Shown: positions 1-8,567, numbered from the stretch's first letter. The stretch is 64,000 nt of DNA from Catelliglobosispora koreensis DSM 44566 (GCF_000379685.1 NZ_KB903250.1:186624-250623); one strand, 5' to 3'. Translations and numbers: made by a program. Notes: generated by a model from the letters alone, not told the origin.

Positions 1-402
1 ATGCCCGGCAGAGCCGATGGGCTCAACGCGGTGGGCTGGAGCCTGGCCCAGCTCGGCCAATGCGACGAAGCGCTGCGGCATTGCGAGGAGGCGCTAGCGC
101 TGCAGACGGAGCTGGCGAACCGTTCTGGCCAGGCAGCCGCGTGGGACAGCCTCGGCTACATCCATCACCATCTGGGCCAGCACGACTTAGCGGTCAGCTG
201 CTACACGCAGGCTGTCGAGCTGCATCGCGATCTCGGGAACCGATACTACGAAGCCAATGTCCTGAGCCACCTCGGTGACACGCAGCTCGCGGCGGCTAAG
301 CGGGCTCAGGCGGCGGTCAGCTGGGAGCAAGCGCTCCGCATCCTGACCGAGCTTGAGCACGCCGACGCCGCGCAAGTGCGGGCGAAGCTGGGCGATCTGT
401 GA
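1..402 (+). CDS. TPR-domain protein, C-terminal part (5' end outside window)
   Basis: The reading frame is open from the first base to a TGA at 400-402. It encodes about 133 residues of tetratricopeptide repeats (for example GLNAVGWSLAQLGQ, DSLGYIHHHLGQ, NVLSHLGDTQLAAAK). Repeats of this wording, ending shortly after a LTELEH/AQVRAKL segment, are typical of the C-terminus of large AfsR/SARP-like or NB-ARC-TPR transcriptional regulators of actinomycetes, where the TPRs sense or transmit a signal to an N-terminal DNA-binding domain. The M at position 1 is probably internal, so the gene is cut by the window edge. A stand-alone TPR protein cannot be excluded. Confidence 0.7.
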   Translation: MPGRADGLNAVGWSLAQLGQCDEALRHCEEALALQTELANRSGQAAAWDSLGYIHHHLGQHDLAVSCYTQAVELHRDLGNRYYEANVLSHLGDTQLAAAKRAQAAVSWEQALRILTELEHADAAQVRAKLGDL

Positions 403-418
403 GCGCATCGGCAAGACT

Positions 419-1024
419 ATGGACATGGACAGTGAGATCGGTGACGCGCTTGACGCGGTCGGGCCACGGCTCAAGGCGTTACGCAAAGAACGTGAGACGA
501 CGCTGGCGGAGCTGTCGGCCGCGACCGGCATCTCCGTGAGCACGCTGTCCCGGCTGGAGTCAGGCGGCCGCCGGCCCACTCTCGAACAGCTCCTTCCGCT
601 AGCCCGCGCCCACGGTGTCACCCTTGACGAACTCGTCGACGCGCCACCGACCGGCGATCCCCGCGTTCACCTACGGCCCGTCGTCCGCAACGGGATGACG
701 ATGCTGCCGTTGACACGCCGTCCCGGCGGGATTCAAGCCTACAAACTCGTGTTCCAGGCCAACAGCAAGCGCCGCGAACCCGATCTAAAGACGCACGAAG
801 GCTACGAGTGGCTCTATGTCCTCAATGGACAGTTGCGTGTCGTCCTCGGGGAGCACGACTTTGTCATGTCGCCCGGTGAAGCGGCTGAGTTCGATACCCG
901 TGTGCCGCATTGGTTCGGCTCAGCAAACGCCGAGCCCGTCGAGATTCTCAGCCTGTTCGGCAGGCAAGGCGAAAGAGCTCATCTCAGAGCTCGCCCTAAA
1001 ACAAAGTCAGCTGACCGGGGATAG
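419..1024 (+). CDS. XRE-family regulator with C-terminal cupin domain
   Basis: The protein has 201 residues from the ATG at 419 (MDMDSEIGDALD), which lies 16 bases after the preceding stop. The frame stays open upstream to 353, but that part overlaps the TPR gene and is not helix-turn-helix sequence. Residues about 13-70 form an XRE helix-turn-helix (LKALRKERETTLAELSAATGISVSTLSRLESG). Residues about 85-190 form a cupin barrel with the HEGYEWLYVLNGQLRVVLG and PGEAAEFDTRVPHWFG signatures. Such proteins repress or activate small metabolic operons, with a ligand bound in the cupin. Its last 29 bases overlap the convergent exonuclease gene. Confidence 0.9.
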   Translation: MDMDSEIGDALDAVGPRLKALRKERETTLAELSAATGISVSTLSRLESGGRRPTLEQLLPLARAHGVTLDELVDAPPTGDPRVHLRPVVRNGMTMLPLTRRPGGIQAYKLVFQANSKRREPDLKTHEGYEWLYVLNGQLRVVLGEHDFVMSPGEAAEFDTRVPHWFGSANAEPVEILSLFGRQGERAHLRARPKTKSADRG

Positions 1025-2009
1025 GGTCGACGCGCGAGCGCAGGCCTTTGCGATAGACCCACGGCTTGAGTTCGAGTGGATGGCGTTGCGCGGCAACGGG
1101 AGTGCCCCCGCCGACGAGTGCCCACAGCGACGGGCCGTAATTGATGCCGTGAGCCTGCAGGGCGCGCCGCATCACCGGATAGCTCAACGGCAGCCGCATG
1201 TCGTCAATCGACGGTAGCTCCAGGTCGCATCGCATCGTCATCAACCGCCGGTTGCGGTCAACGACCTGGCGCATCTCGGGCCGGTGCAGCTGTTGTGCCG
1301 CAAGCTCTCCGACCGCTTCGCTAACGTCTTGCGAAGTTGCTTCCCACGCCGCGTCCACAGTGCCGAAGGCGTTTAGCAGACGGGCCGCCCGGGACGCGCC
1401 GAATTGGCGCACGCCATGGAGGTTGTCCGACGGGTCACCGCGAAGAGCGGCGTAGTCGCGGTATTGCCACGGGTCGACGCCACAGACCGCCTTGAGGCTA
1501 GCCGCGTCGACGATGACCGCCTCGTCGAAGCCTCCGTTGCGTACCCTCAAAACTGAAGTTAAATCGTCAATGAGCGCGAAGGCGTCGCGGTCACTCGTCA
1601 TGAGAACCGAGCGCCATCCGCGCTCTCGCGCGTGACGCGCCGAGCTAGCCAGCACATCATCGGCTTCGAAAGCGCGCGGCACAACGGTGCAGATCCCAGC
1701 GGCGCGCAGCAATTCCGGCGCCATAAGGATTTGGGTCGCGAGATCGGCCGGCTTTTCTGGCCGCTGCGCCTTATAACCCGGGTAGTCAATCTTGCGAGCG
1801 GAATCTTGCGGGCAGTCGAACCCCACGACGATCGCGTCAGGACGCAGGTGTGCCGCAGCCCGCGCCAGGTAGTTGACCAGCCCTTTGAGTGCCCAAACCG
1901 GACGGCCGCTGGCGTCGGTGAGGGCCTCCATCGAGGCAGCGTGATAGGCACGATGGAGCAGGCTATTTCCGTCTAACGCGAGCAGCAGCGGAGCGGGGGG
2001 CACCGGCAC
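996..2009 (-). CDS. 5'-3' exonuclease (Pol I-type 5' nuclease) with C-terminal clamp-binding motif
   Basis: A 337-residue stand-alone homologue of the 5' nuclease domain of DNA polymerase I, with a GTG start at 2009. The N-terminal PIN-like part has the acidic metal-binding residues in LLALDGNSLLHRAYHA, VVGFDCPQDSARK, FEADDVLAS and MTSDRDAFAL. It is followed by the helix-hairpin-helix H3TH region (ALRGDPSDNLHGVRQFG). The family removes RNA primers and flaps during replication and repair. The protein ends in GQLTLF; QLTLF (residues 333-337) matches the QLxLF consensus for binding the beta sliding clamp. That explains how a free nuclease could reach replication sites (inference). No polymerase domain is attached. 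Confidence 0.9.
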   Translation of the reverse strand: MPVPPAPLLLALDGNSLLHRAYHAASMEALTDASGRPVWALKGLVNYLARAAAHLRPDAIVVGFDCPQDSARKIDYPGYKAQRPEKPADLATQILMAPELLRAAGICTVVPRAFEADDVLASSARHARERGWRSVLMTSDRDAFALIDDLTSVLRVRNGGFDEAVIVDAASLKAVCGVDPWQYRDYAALRGDPSDNLHGVRQFGASRAARLLNAFGTVDAAWEATSQDVSEAVGELAAQQLHRPEMRQVVDRNRRLMTMRCDLELPSIDDMRLPLSYPVMRRALQAHGINYGPSLWALVGGGTPVAAQRHPLELKPWVYRKGLRSRVDPIPGQLTLF

Positions 2010-2018
2010 TCGCCCAGC

Positions 2019-3074
2019 CTATCGGCGCGGAAAGCTGACTTCTATGTCGAGGCCACCTTCGGGGCGGGCGTTCGCGGTGATCACGGCACCGTGCGCGGTC
2101 GCGATCGCCTGGACAATCGCCAGGCCAAGCCCATGACCATCGTGGTGATGGACGCGCTGGGCACCGAGCCGCTGAAACGGCTGAAAAAGTTGTTCCACCT
2201 GATCGGGTGCGATGACCTTGCCGCTGTTGACCACTCTGATGCCCGGCATGCCCGTCGTGCTGACCGACACCGTTCCACCTGCGACGTTGTGCCGGATGGC
2301 GTTGTCCACAAGGTTGGCGATCAGGCTTTCGGCCAGTCGCGGATCACCCGAGGTCGGCGCCGGCCGCAGCGACGTCTCGATGGTGACGCCGCGCCGCTTC
2401 GCCGCGCCGTCGCGCGCCGCCACCACAGCCGTCGCGATGTCGCCGAGATCGATGGGCTCACGCTGCTCGATCCCTTGTTCACCGCTGGCGAGAGTCAGCA
2501 GCGAGTCGATCAGCCGCTCTTGAGCCTCGCTGAGCCCGATGAGTTCGTGGCACACCTCGCGCAACGACGCCGCGCTGGCGTTGGGATCGGCGAGCGCCAC
2601 TTGCAGCAGGGCTCGTTCGGCCGTCAGCGGGGTGCGCAACTCATGCGACGCGTTCGCGACGAACCGGCGCTGCGACTCGAAGGAGCGTTCGAGGCGTTCG
2701 AACAAGTCGTTCAGGGTGCCGGACAGTTCAGCGAACTCGTTGTTGCCCTGCACCGGCAAGCGCTGGTGCAGATTGTTGGCAGAGATGTCATTGGCCGTCG
2801 CCGTCACTGTCCGAAGTGGACGAAGGAATCGCCCGGCGATAATCCAGCCGAGGATGAACGACACGACGACCATGAGGGCGAGCCCGACCGCGGAGGACGT
2901 GAGCAAGGCCTGATTGGGTTCCGGTGCCGGACCTCCACCTGGAACACCTTGCCCCCCAGCGGGTTCCGTCTGTGACGTCGACAGAATCGGAATGCTCAGC
3001 AGCGCCGCACCCGAAAAGAAGAAGGGCACAGCATATAAAAGCATCAATTGGGTACGCAGGGAGAGCCGCCGCAT
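2019..3074 (-). CDS. Sensor histidine kinase (HAMP-HisKA-HATPase)
   Basis: A 351-residue membrane kinase with TM1 at about residues 9-30, a short Pro/Gly-rich extracytoplasmic loop, TM2 at about 60-82 and then HAMP. The HisKA box has the phospho-acceptor His144 (FVANASHELRTPL). The C-terminal ATPase has an N-box (IANLVDNAIRHN) and a G-box (HGHGLGLAIVQAIA). Its ATG overlaps the stop of the upstream response regulator (TAATG), so the two are translationally coupled. The divergent ABC genes at 3813-6846 are the probable output, as in many envelope-stress or antibiotic-sensing systems (inference). Confidence 0.93.
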   Translation of the reverse strand: MRRLSLRTQLMLLYAVPFFFSGAALLSIPILSTSQTEPAGGQGVPGGGPAPEPNQALLTSSAVGLALMVVVSFILGWIIAGRFLRPLRTVTATANDISANNLHQRLPVQGNNEFAELSGTLNDLFERLERSFESQRRFVANASHELRTPLTAERALLQVALADPNASAASLREVCHELIGLSEAQERLIDSLLTLASGEQGIEQREPIDLGDIATAVVAARDGAAKRRGVTIETSLRPAPTSGDPRLAESLIANLVDNAIRHNVAGGTVSVSTTGMPGIRVVNSGKVIAPDQVEQLFQPFQRLGAQRVHHHDGHGLGLAIVQAIATAHGAVITANARPEGGLDIEVSFPRR

Positions 3075-3736
3075 TACTCTGCTCCCAGCCGGTAGCCAGC
3101 CTCGCGGACCGTGTGGATGACCGGTGGGCCCCCCAGTTTGGCGCGCAGCCGCCGGATCGTGGTTTTCACCGTGGTCGTGAACGGATCCGCCGCCTCGTCC
3201 CAGACGCGGTCGAGGAGTTCTTCGGCCGAGACAGGGCGTCCCGCCGCCGCCATGAGGTGTTCGAGCAACGAGAACTCCTTGGGGCTCAAGTCAAGGCGCT
3301 GTCCCGCGCGCGAAGCCACTCGGCGACTGGGGTCCAGGGTGAGGTCGCCGTATTCCAGCACGGGCGGCAGGGATTGCGCCGGCCGCCGTCCGAGGGCGCG
3401 CACGCGGGCGACCAGTTCGGCGAAGTCGAAGGGCTTGGGCAGGTAGTCGTCGGCCCCTAATCCCAGCCCGTCCACGCGTTCACGCACCGTGCTCGCGGCG
3501 GTCAGCATCAGCACCTTGCTGCCTGAGTGCTCAGCGACGATCCGGCGGCACACCTCGTCGCCGTGAACGCCGGGCAGGTCGCGGTCGAGCACCACCACGT
3601 CGTAAGGCGTCACGGCCAGGTGTTCGAGCGCGTCAGCTCCGTCGAGCACCACATCTACGGCCATGCCCTCGCGGCGCAGACCGGTCCCGATCGTCCGGGC
3701 CAGGATCTCGAAATCTTCGACGACTAAAACGCGCAT
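3074..3736 (-). CDS. OmpR/PhoB-family response regulator
   Basis: A 220-residue protein from the ATG at 3736 (MRVLVVEDFEILART). The frame runs 30 bases further upstream, but receiver domains start at this sequence. The receiver has acidic residues EDF near the N-terminus and phospho-acceptor Asp51 (VVVLDRDLPG). The C-terminal winged helix (about residues 125-218) contains LSPKEFSLLEHLMAAAGRPVSAEELLDRVW and the recognition helix region TTVKTTIRRLRAKLG. It is the first gene of the pair with the kinase at 2019-3074. The intergenic operator-like palindrome at 3770-3789 lies between it and the ABC operon. Confidence 0.94.
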   Translation of the reverse strand: MRVLVVEDFEILARTIGTGLRREGMAVDVVLDGADALEHLAVTPYDVVVLDRDLPGVHGDEVCRRIVAEHSGSKVLMLTAASTVRERVDGLGLGADDYLPKPFDFAELVARVRALGRRPAQSLPPVLEYGDLTLDPSRRVASRAGQRLDLSPKEFSLLEHLMAAAGRPVSAEELLDRVWDEAADPFTTTVKTTIRRLRAKLGGPPVIHTVREAGYRLGAE

Positions 3737-3769
3737 GAGTCCACGATGCCAGGCCGCAGGTGGCAAACA

Positions 3770-3789
3770 GGTGACACCGTGCTGTCACC
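3770..3789. promoter_or_regulatory. Inverted repeat, candidate operator between TCS and ABC operon
   Basis: GGTGACA-CCGTGC-TGTCACC is a perfect 7+7 inverted repeat with a 6-base spacer. It lies in the 76-bp gap between the divergent response-regulator (start 3736) and ABC ATPase (start 3813) starts. The position suits a site that controls both promoters; binding by the adjacent response regulator is inferred only. Confidence 0.55.
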
Positions 3790-3812
3790 ATCGCCCTCGT
3801 AGAACTGAGCGC

Positions 3813-4709
3813 ATGATCGAGGTAAATGGCTTACGAAAGCGTTTTGGCCCGCAGCTCGCCCTCGACGGCATGACCTTCAAGGTCGAGCCGGGTAAGGTGA
3901 CCGGTTTCGTCGGGCCCAACGGGGCGGGCAAATCAACCACCATGCGCGTGGTTCTGGGGCTCGACGCGGCTGACGAGGGAACGACTCTTGTCGATGGGCA
4001 GCGTTACCGCCAGCTGCGGCAGCCGCTGTGCGTCCTGGGCTCGCTGCTGGACGCGAGCGCGCTGCAGCCCAGCCGCACCGCGCGTGACCATCTCCTTTGG
4101 ATGGCGCACTCCCAAGGGCTGACCGGCAAGCGGGTGGACGCCGTGCTGGGACAGACGGGCTTAACGGGAGTCGCCAAGCGCCGGGCGGGCGGCTTCTCGC
4201 TCGGGATGCGCCAGCGGCTGGGCATCGCCTCAGCGCTGCTGGGTGACCCACGAGCGGTCATGCTCGACGAACCGTTCAACGGCATGGATCCCGAAGGCAT
4301 CGTCTGGGTGCGCGGTCTGTTGCGCTCGCTTGCCGCTGATGGCCGGGCGGTGCTCGTGTCCAGCCATCTCATGAGCGAGCTAGAGGATGTCGCCGATCAC
4401 GTGATCATCGTCGGACGGGGGAAGGTGATCGCGGACACGAGCGTCAAGGATCTGCTCACGTCGGCTTCCGGTGGGCGGGTCAACGTGCGCTCACAGGACG
4501 TCGCCGCTGCGCTGGCCGCTTTACCGGAAGGAGAGCCAACCGGGCCGTCAACGTTGACAGTCACCGGCATGACGGCCGAAGCCGTGGTCGCGCGACTCAA
4601 CGGACACGGTGTGCCGTTCTCGGAAGTGTCCGCGCACAGGGCGTCGCTCGAAGACGCCTACATGGACCTGACCCGTGAGGCCGTTGAATACCGTGGGGTG
4701 AGCTCATGA
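3813..4709 (+). CDS. ABC transporter ATP-binding protein (DrrA/BcrA type)
   Basis: A 298-residue ATPase from the ATG at 3813 (MIEVNGLRKRFGPQLALDG). Walker A is GPNGAGKST (Lys40), the signature loop is the SLGMRQRLGIA variant usual in the BcrA/NatA subfamily, and Walker B is AVMLDEPFNGMDPEG. The C-terminal 80 residues are the usual extension of antibiotic-export ATPases. It powers the two permeases that follow, with which it overlaps by ATGA (4706-4709). The operon is divergent from a two-component system, which suggests induced export of a toxic or envelope-active compound. Confidence 0.93.
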   Translation: MIEVNGLRKRFGPQLALDGMTFKVEPGKVTGFVGPNGAGKSTTMRVVLGLDAADEGTTLVDGQRYRQLRQPLCVLGSLLDASALQPSRTARDHLLWMAHSQGLTGKRVDAVLGQTGLTGVAKRRAGGFSLGMRQRLGIASALLGDPRAVMLDEPFNGMDPEGIVWVRGLLRSLAADGRAVLVSSHLMSELEDVADHVIIVGRGKVIADTSVKDLLTSASGGRVNVRSQDVAAALAALPEGEPTGPSTLTVTGMTAEAVVARLNGHGVPFSEVSAHRASLEDAYMDLTREAVEYRGVSS

Positions 4710-6097
4710 TGCGGCAGTTGCGTGCCGAGTGGACGAAGTTCCGCACGGTCCGGGGATGGGTCACCGGGATGGCGCTGGCGGGTGGCTTCATCATCGCCTT
4801 CGGCCTGTTTCCGGGCATGCAAGGCACCTGCACAGACAACAAATGCAAGCTGCCGACCGGCCCGCAAGGGCATCTCGTCACGGACCGTTTCGAGTTCGCC
4901 GGCCAAACTCTAGACGGGGACGGGTCCCTCACCGTCAACGTCACGTCGATGACCGGTGAGCTGCCGCCCGGGCCAAACGCTGAGCAGCCTCGGCAAGGCT
5001 TGACCCCGTGGGCCAAAGCTGGGCTGATCATCAAGGACGGCACCAAAGCTGGATCGCCGTATGCGGCCATCATGCTCACGGGATCGCACGGCGTTCGCTT
5101 GCAGCACAACTATCTTTACGATCAGGCGGGCGCCGGTGCCGCGTCATGGCTGCGGCTCACGCGTGCAGGCGACGCCATTACGGGCGAACAGTCGGCCGAT
5201 GGTACACATTGGACAAAGGTCGGCACTGTGGTGCTCAAAGGCTTGCCCACCAAGGTGCAAGCAGGGCTCTTCGCGACGTCACCTCAGCACAGTGAAGCAT
5301 CGGCCTTGCTTTCCTCGAGCGGGCCCTCCAGCGTGACCGCGACTTTCCGTCAAGTGAGCCAGCAGGGTTCCTGGAGCGGGCAGTTGGAGGAAACGGAGCT
5401 AACGGGTTCCGGTGACATCGGCCCGCTTGTATCCGGATCATCCGGTCTGGGTGTCAGCGTCACGCAGGCGCTCGCCGGCACGTTCCTGGGGCTCGTGTTC
5501 GCCATCGTCATTGGAACCACTTATGTCACCAGTGAATACCGCCGTGGGCTCATGCGCACGACCTTCAGCGCCACTCCGCGACGGGGCCGGGTGCTCGCGG
5601 CGAAGGCCATCGTCGCCGGCGGCGCGACTTTCGTGACCGGGCTGGTCGCGGCGACCGTGGCTGTCGTGTTTGGACAGAAGATGCTGCGTGACAATGGCGT
5701 GTTCGTGCACCCGGTCACGACAGCCACCGAAGTGCGGGTCATCGTGGGAACGGCTGCCCTGCTTGCCCTGTGCACGGTTTTCGGCGTGGCCATTGGCGTC
5801 CTCCTGAGGCGAAGTGCGCTGGCGGTGACGATAGGGGTTACGGGCATTGTGCTGCCGTACATCCTGGCGATGTCGGTTCTGCCGGATGGTGCTGGGCGGT
5901 GGCTGTTGAGCATCAGTCCAGCGGCGGCCTTCGCCATTCAGCAGAGCGCTGTGGAATATGCCCACGTCGCCAACAACTACATTCCGACTGAGGGCTTCTT
6001 TCCCCTTTCGCCTTGGCTGGGGTTCGCCGTGCTGGCTGCCTGGACCGCTGTCGCCGTTGGACTGGCCGCTGTCGTGATAAGCAGGCGGGACGCATGA
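4706..6097 (+). CDS. ABC-2 permease with inserted lectin-like (DUF1349-type) extracellular domain
   Basis: A 463-residue permease, about 200 residues longer than its partner at 6094-6846. It starts like other ABC-2 permeases (LRAEWTKFRTVRGWVTGMALAGG, TM1). Residues about 40-245 then form an extracellular insert with GLTPWAKAGLIIKD, WLRLTRAGDAITGEQSADGTHWTKVG and KVQAGLFATSP. These are hallmarks of the DUF1349/concanavalin-like jelly-roll family. The five or so remaining membrane helices follow (about 255-460) with the family motif EYRRGLMRTTFSATPRRGRVLAAKA. The insert may bind a glycan or the exported substrate. Both ends overlap neighbours by ATGA, so this is one operon. Confidence 0.88.
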   Translation: MMRQLRAEWTKFRTVRGWVTGMALAGGFIIAFGLFPGMQGTCTDNKCKLPTGPQGHLVTDRFEFAGQTLDGDGSLTVNVTSMTGELPPGPNAEQPRQGLTPWAKAGLIIKDGTKAGSPYAAIMLTGSHGVRLQHNYLYDQAGAGAASWLRLTRAGDAITGEQSADGTHWTKVGTVVLKGLPTKVQAGLFATSPQHSEASALLSSSGPSSVTATFRQVSQQGSWSGQLEETELTGSGDIGPLVSGSSGLGVSVTQALAGTFLGLVFAIVIGTTYVTSEYRRGLMRTTFSATPRRGRVLAAKAIVAGGATFVTGLVAATVAVVFGQKMLRDNGVFVHPVTTATEVRVIVGTAALLALCTVFGVAIGVLLRRSALAVTIGVTGIVLPYILAMSVLPDGAGRWLLSISPAAAFAIQQSAVEYAHVANNYIPTEGFFPLSPWLGFAVLAAWTAVAVGLAAVVISRRDA

Positions 6098-6846
6098 GAA
6101 CGGCCATCCATGCGGAGTGGACGAAGCTGCGCACCTCGCCTGGCACGATATGGCTGTTGCTGGCGGTCATCGTGTCGACCGTTGGGGTGTCGGCCCTAAC
6201 CACCGCTGCGATGACGTGTGTCGCGTGCGGTGGCGATGTCCTGAAGACGAGCCTCACCGGTGTGCAGCTCGGGCAAGCCATCGCGGCGATCGCGGGGGTG
6301 CTGATGATGGGCACGGAATACAGCAATGGCCTGGCACGCTTGACGCTCACCGCGATCCCCCGCCGGACAAGAGTGTTGACCGCCAAAGCGTTAGTACTAA
6401 CCGCGGTGCTGCTCGTGACCTCGGCCGCCGCCGTGCTCGGCGCGTTTCTGGCCGGCCGGGCGATCCTGGCTGACAACGGATTCGCGCGACTGTCCATAAG
6501 CGACGGTACGGTCATGCGTGCTCTCGTAGGATCAGCGCTTTACCTGACGCTCATCGGTCTGCTCGGTCTTGGCATAGCGACCGCTGTGCGCAGTTCGGCA
6601 GGCGCCATTGGCACGGTGCTGGCGCTGCTGTTCGTGTTCCCGGTGGTTTCACTCGCGGTGTCAGACCCTGATTGGCAACGCAAGCTGGAGCAGATCGGGC
6701 CGACGAGTGCTGGCCTGGCGATTCAGGCCAGCACCAACCTGAGCGAGTTACCTATCAAGCCCTGGCACGGCTTAGGCGTCCTCGCGTTGTGGGCCGTGGC
6801 GGGTTTAGTGAGCGGGGGCTTGCTCCTGGCCCGGCGGGACGCTTAG
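6094..6846 (+). CDS. ABC-2 permease
   Basis: A 250-residue permease from the ATG at 6094 (MRTAIHAEWTKLRTSPGTIWLLLAV), which overlaps the previous stop by ATGA. It has about six membrane segments and the same motif as its partner, EYSNGLARLTLTAIPRRTRVLTAKALV. It lacks the extracellular jelly-roll insert. It should form a heterodimeric membrane domain with the permease at 4706-6097 under the ATPase at 3813-4709. Its last 42 bases overlap the convergent aldo/keto reductase gene. Confidence 0.9.
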   Translation: MRTAIHAEWTKLRTSPGTIWLLLAVIVSTVGVSALTTAAMTCVACGGDVLKTSLTGVQLGQAIAAIAGVLMMGTEYSNGLARLTLTAIPRRTRVLTAKALVLTAVLLVTSAAAVLGAFLAGRAILADNGFARLSISDGTVMRALVGSALYLTLIGLLGLGIATAVRSSAGAIGTVLALLFVFPVVSLAVSDPDWQRKLEQIGPTSAGLAIQASTNLSELPIKPWHGLGVLALWAVAGLVSGGLLLARRDA

Positions 6847-7665
6847 GAGGGTCAGCTCTTCCGGGGACAGGCGGATCGAGCCCGCGGCGATGTTTTGCTC
6901 CAGGTGCCGCAGGTCGCCTGTTCCCGGGATGGCAAGCACATGCTCGCCTTGGTGGAGGGTCCACGCGAGCCGAATCTGGTGCGGTGTCACCTCATGCGCT
7001 GCGGCGATCTGACGGACCGTCTCGCTATGGTCGTTGAGCGACCCAGCTTCGCGCTGATTTCCCGCGAGGGCGAAGAACGGAACGAACGCGATCCCCCGGT
7101 CGCCACAGTCCTTTAGCAAATCGTCGTCGCGGCGAATGTCTAGGGCATAAGAGTTCTGCACGCACACGACCGGCGCGATGGCCTTCGCCTCATCGAGATG
7201 ATCGATCCGGATATTAGACAGGCCAAGGTGTTTGATCAGACCCTCGTCCCGCATCCGGGCCAGTTCACCGAAGCTTTCCGCGATGGAGTCCTGACCCGGC
7301 CGCTTGATAATCCGCAAATTGACTATGCCGAGGCAATCAGTGCCGAGCCGTCGCAGGTTCTCCTCCACTTGCGCCCGCAGTGGCTCATGCCCGGGGATCA
7401 CCTTGGTGGCGATGACGAGGTCGTCGGGATAGGGCGCCAGCGCCTGGCGAATCAGCTCGGTGGCGAACCTGACCTCTCCACTGCCCACCTCGAGGACTCC
7501 ACCGGGCGTCCGGTAGAACGCCGCTGTATCAACATGATTCACGCCGAGTTCGCGAGCGCGGCGCAGCACCGCTAGCGCCACGCTGTGATCCGGGTTGACA
7601 GTCAGCCGCATCGAGCCGAACCCCATGCGATTCACCACGCGGTCGCCAAGCATCCAAGAACGCAT
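6805..7665 (-). CDS. Aldo/keto reductase
   Basis: A 286-residue TIM-barrel NADPH oxidoreductase. It has the catalytic Asp and Tyr in NHVDTAAFYRT and the Lys in DLVIATKVIPG. The C-terminal NADPH-binding segment is PGTGDLRHLEQNIAAGSIRLS. Where classical members read L-I-H, this one reads NLRIIKR, so the usual fourth catalytic His appears replaced. That is seen in some actinobacterial branches and may alter substrate range. The physiological substrate cannot be told from sequence. The gene stands alone and converges on the permease gene. Confidence 0.9.
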   Translation of the reverse strand: MRSWMLGDRVVNRMGFGSMRLTVNPDHSVALAVLRRARELGVNHVDTAAFYRTPGGVLEVGSGEVRFATELIRQALAPYPDDLVIATKVIPGHEPLRAQVEENLRRLGTDCLGIVNLRIIKRPGQDSIAESFGELARMRDEGLIKHLGLSNIRIDHLDEAKAIAPVVCVQNSYALDIRRDDDLLKDCGDRGIAFVPFFALAGNQREAGSLNDHSETVRQIAAAHEVTPHQIRLAWTLHQGEHVLAIPGTGDLRHLEQNIAAGSIRLSPEELTLLSVPPGQEQAPAH

Positions 7666-7733
7666 CCGGCGAACCTAGCCGGCCTGATGCGGAATTGTGG
7701 GCCAGTTGTAGCGCCCTGGCAACACTGGTCCCC

Positions 7734-8567
7734 ATGAATCCAACGAGACGCTCACTGCTCACCGGAGGCGCAGCGGCAGCCGCGGCCACTTTCTTAGCAA
7801 CGCCAGCGCTCGCGGCGCTTCCTGTCGTGGACATGGAAATGGTGCTGCTGGCGGCGCAGGTTGACCCGCCCAAGCCGAACACCGGCCTCACCCCAGGGGC
7901 CAGTGCCAGTGTCATTGAAGTCGAGCGGGCTCTGAGTGCCAAAGGACTGCTCTCCTCGGGTGCTGTCGACGGGCACTACGGGACATCCACGGTGTCGGCT
8001 TATGCCGCGTGGCAGCGGTCGCTGGGTTACACCGGCATCGACGCCAACGGCATCCCCGGCCCGAGTTCGCTGACATCACTGGGAAGCGGGCGCTACACGG
8101 TCACCCGCACCGTGTCCACGGGGTCGCGCACAGACTCTTACGGTGGGAAGCGCGTCAATACTCGTACCCGCAATATGCTGGCCGCGGCAGACGGGATGCT
8201 CTCCTGGAGTCTCGTCATCACGCAGGGTTCTTACACCTCTTCAAACCCCTCCTCAGCTGGTACTCACGATGGCGGTGGCGTGGTCGACATCTCCGTGACC
8301 AACCTGACCACGACACAGCGCTGGCAGACCATCAAAGCCCTGCGCACGGTCGGTTTCGCGGCCTGGCTGCGCAACCCGTCGCAAGGCGACTGGCCCTATC
8401 ACATCCACGCCGCTGCGGTGTCTGACCCTGATCTCGCCTCGGCCGCGCGCAACCAGATCCACGACTACTACTTCGGCAAGAACGGCCTGGCCAACCACGC
8501 CGCCGATGACACCCCGACCGCCTATCGCATGCCGTTCACGTGGTGGGAGAAATACCTGCGCGGTTAG
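7734..8567 (+). CDS. Tat-exported peptidoglycan-binding protein with M15-like peptidase signature
   Basis: A 277-residue protein from the ATG at 7734. It has a twin-Arg signal (NPTRRSLLTGGAAA ... ATPALAA). Residues about 52-118 form a PG_binding_1 repeat (VIEVERALSAKGLLSSGAVDGHYGTS). The C-terminal part carries THDGGGVVDIS (His178, Asp185) and WPYHIHAA (His223, His225). That H-x6-D ... H-x-H spacing is the zinc triad pattern of M15 D-Ala-D-Ala carboxypeptidases. A role in cell-wall peptide trimming is inferred. The domain order, wall-binding then peptidase, fits secreted wall hydrolases. It could also be an inactive wall-binding protein. Confidence 0.8.
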   Translation: MNPTRRSLLTGGAAAAAATFLATPALAALPVVDMEMVLLAAQVDPPKPNTGLTPGASASVIEVERALSAKGLLSSGAVDGHYGTSTVSAYAAWQRSLGYTGIDANGIPGPSSLTSLGSGRYTVTRTVSTGSRTDSYGGKRVNTRTRNMLAAADGMLSWSLVITQGSYTSSNPSSAGTHDGGGVVDISVTNLTTTQRWQTIKALRTVGFAAWLRNPSQGDWPYHIHAAAVSDPDLASAARNQIHDYYFGKNGLANHAADDTPTAYRMPFTWWEKYLRG

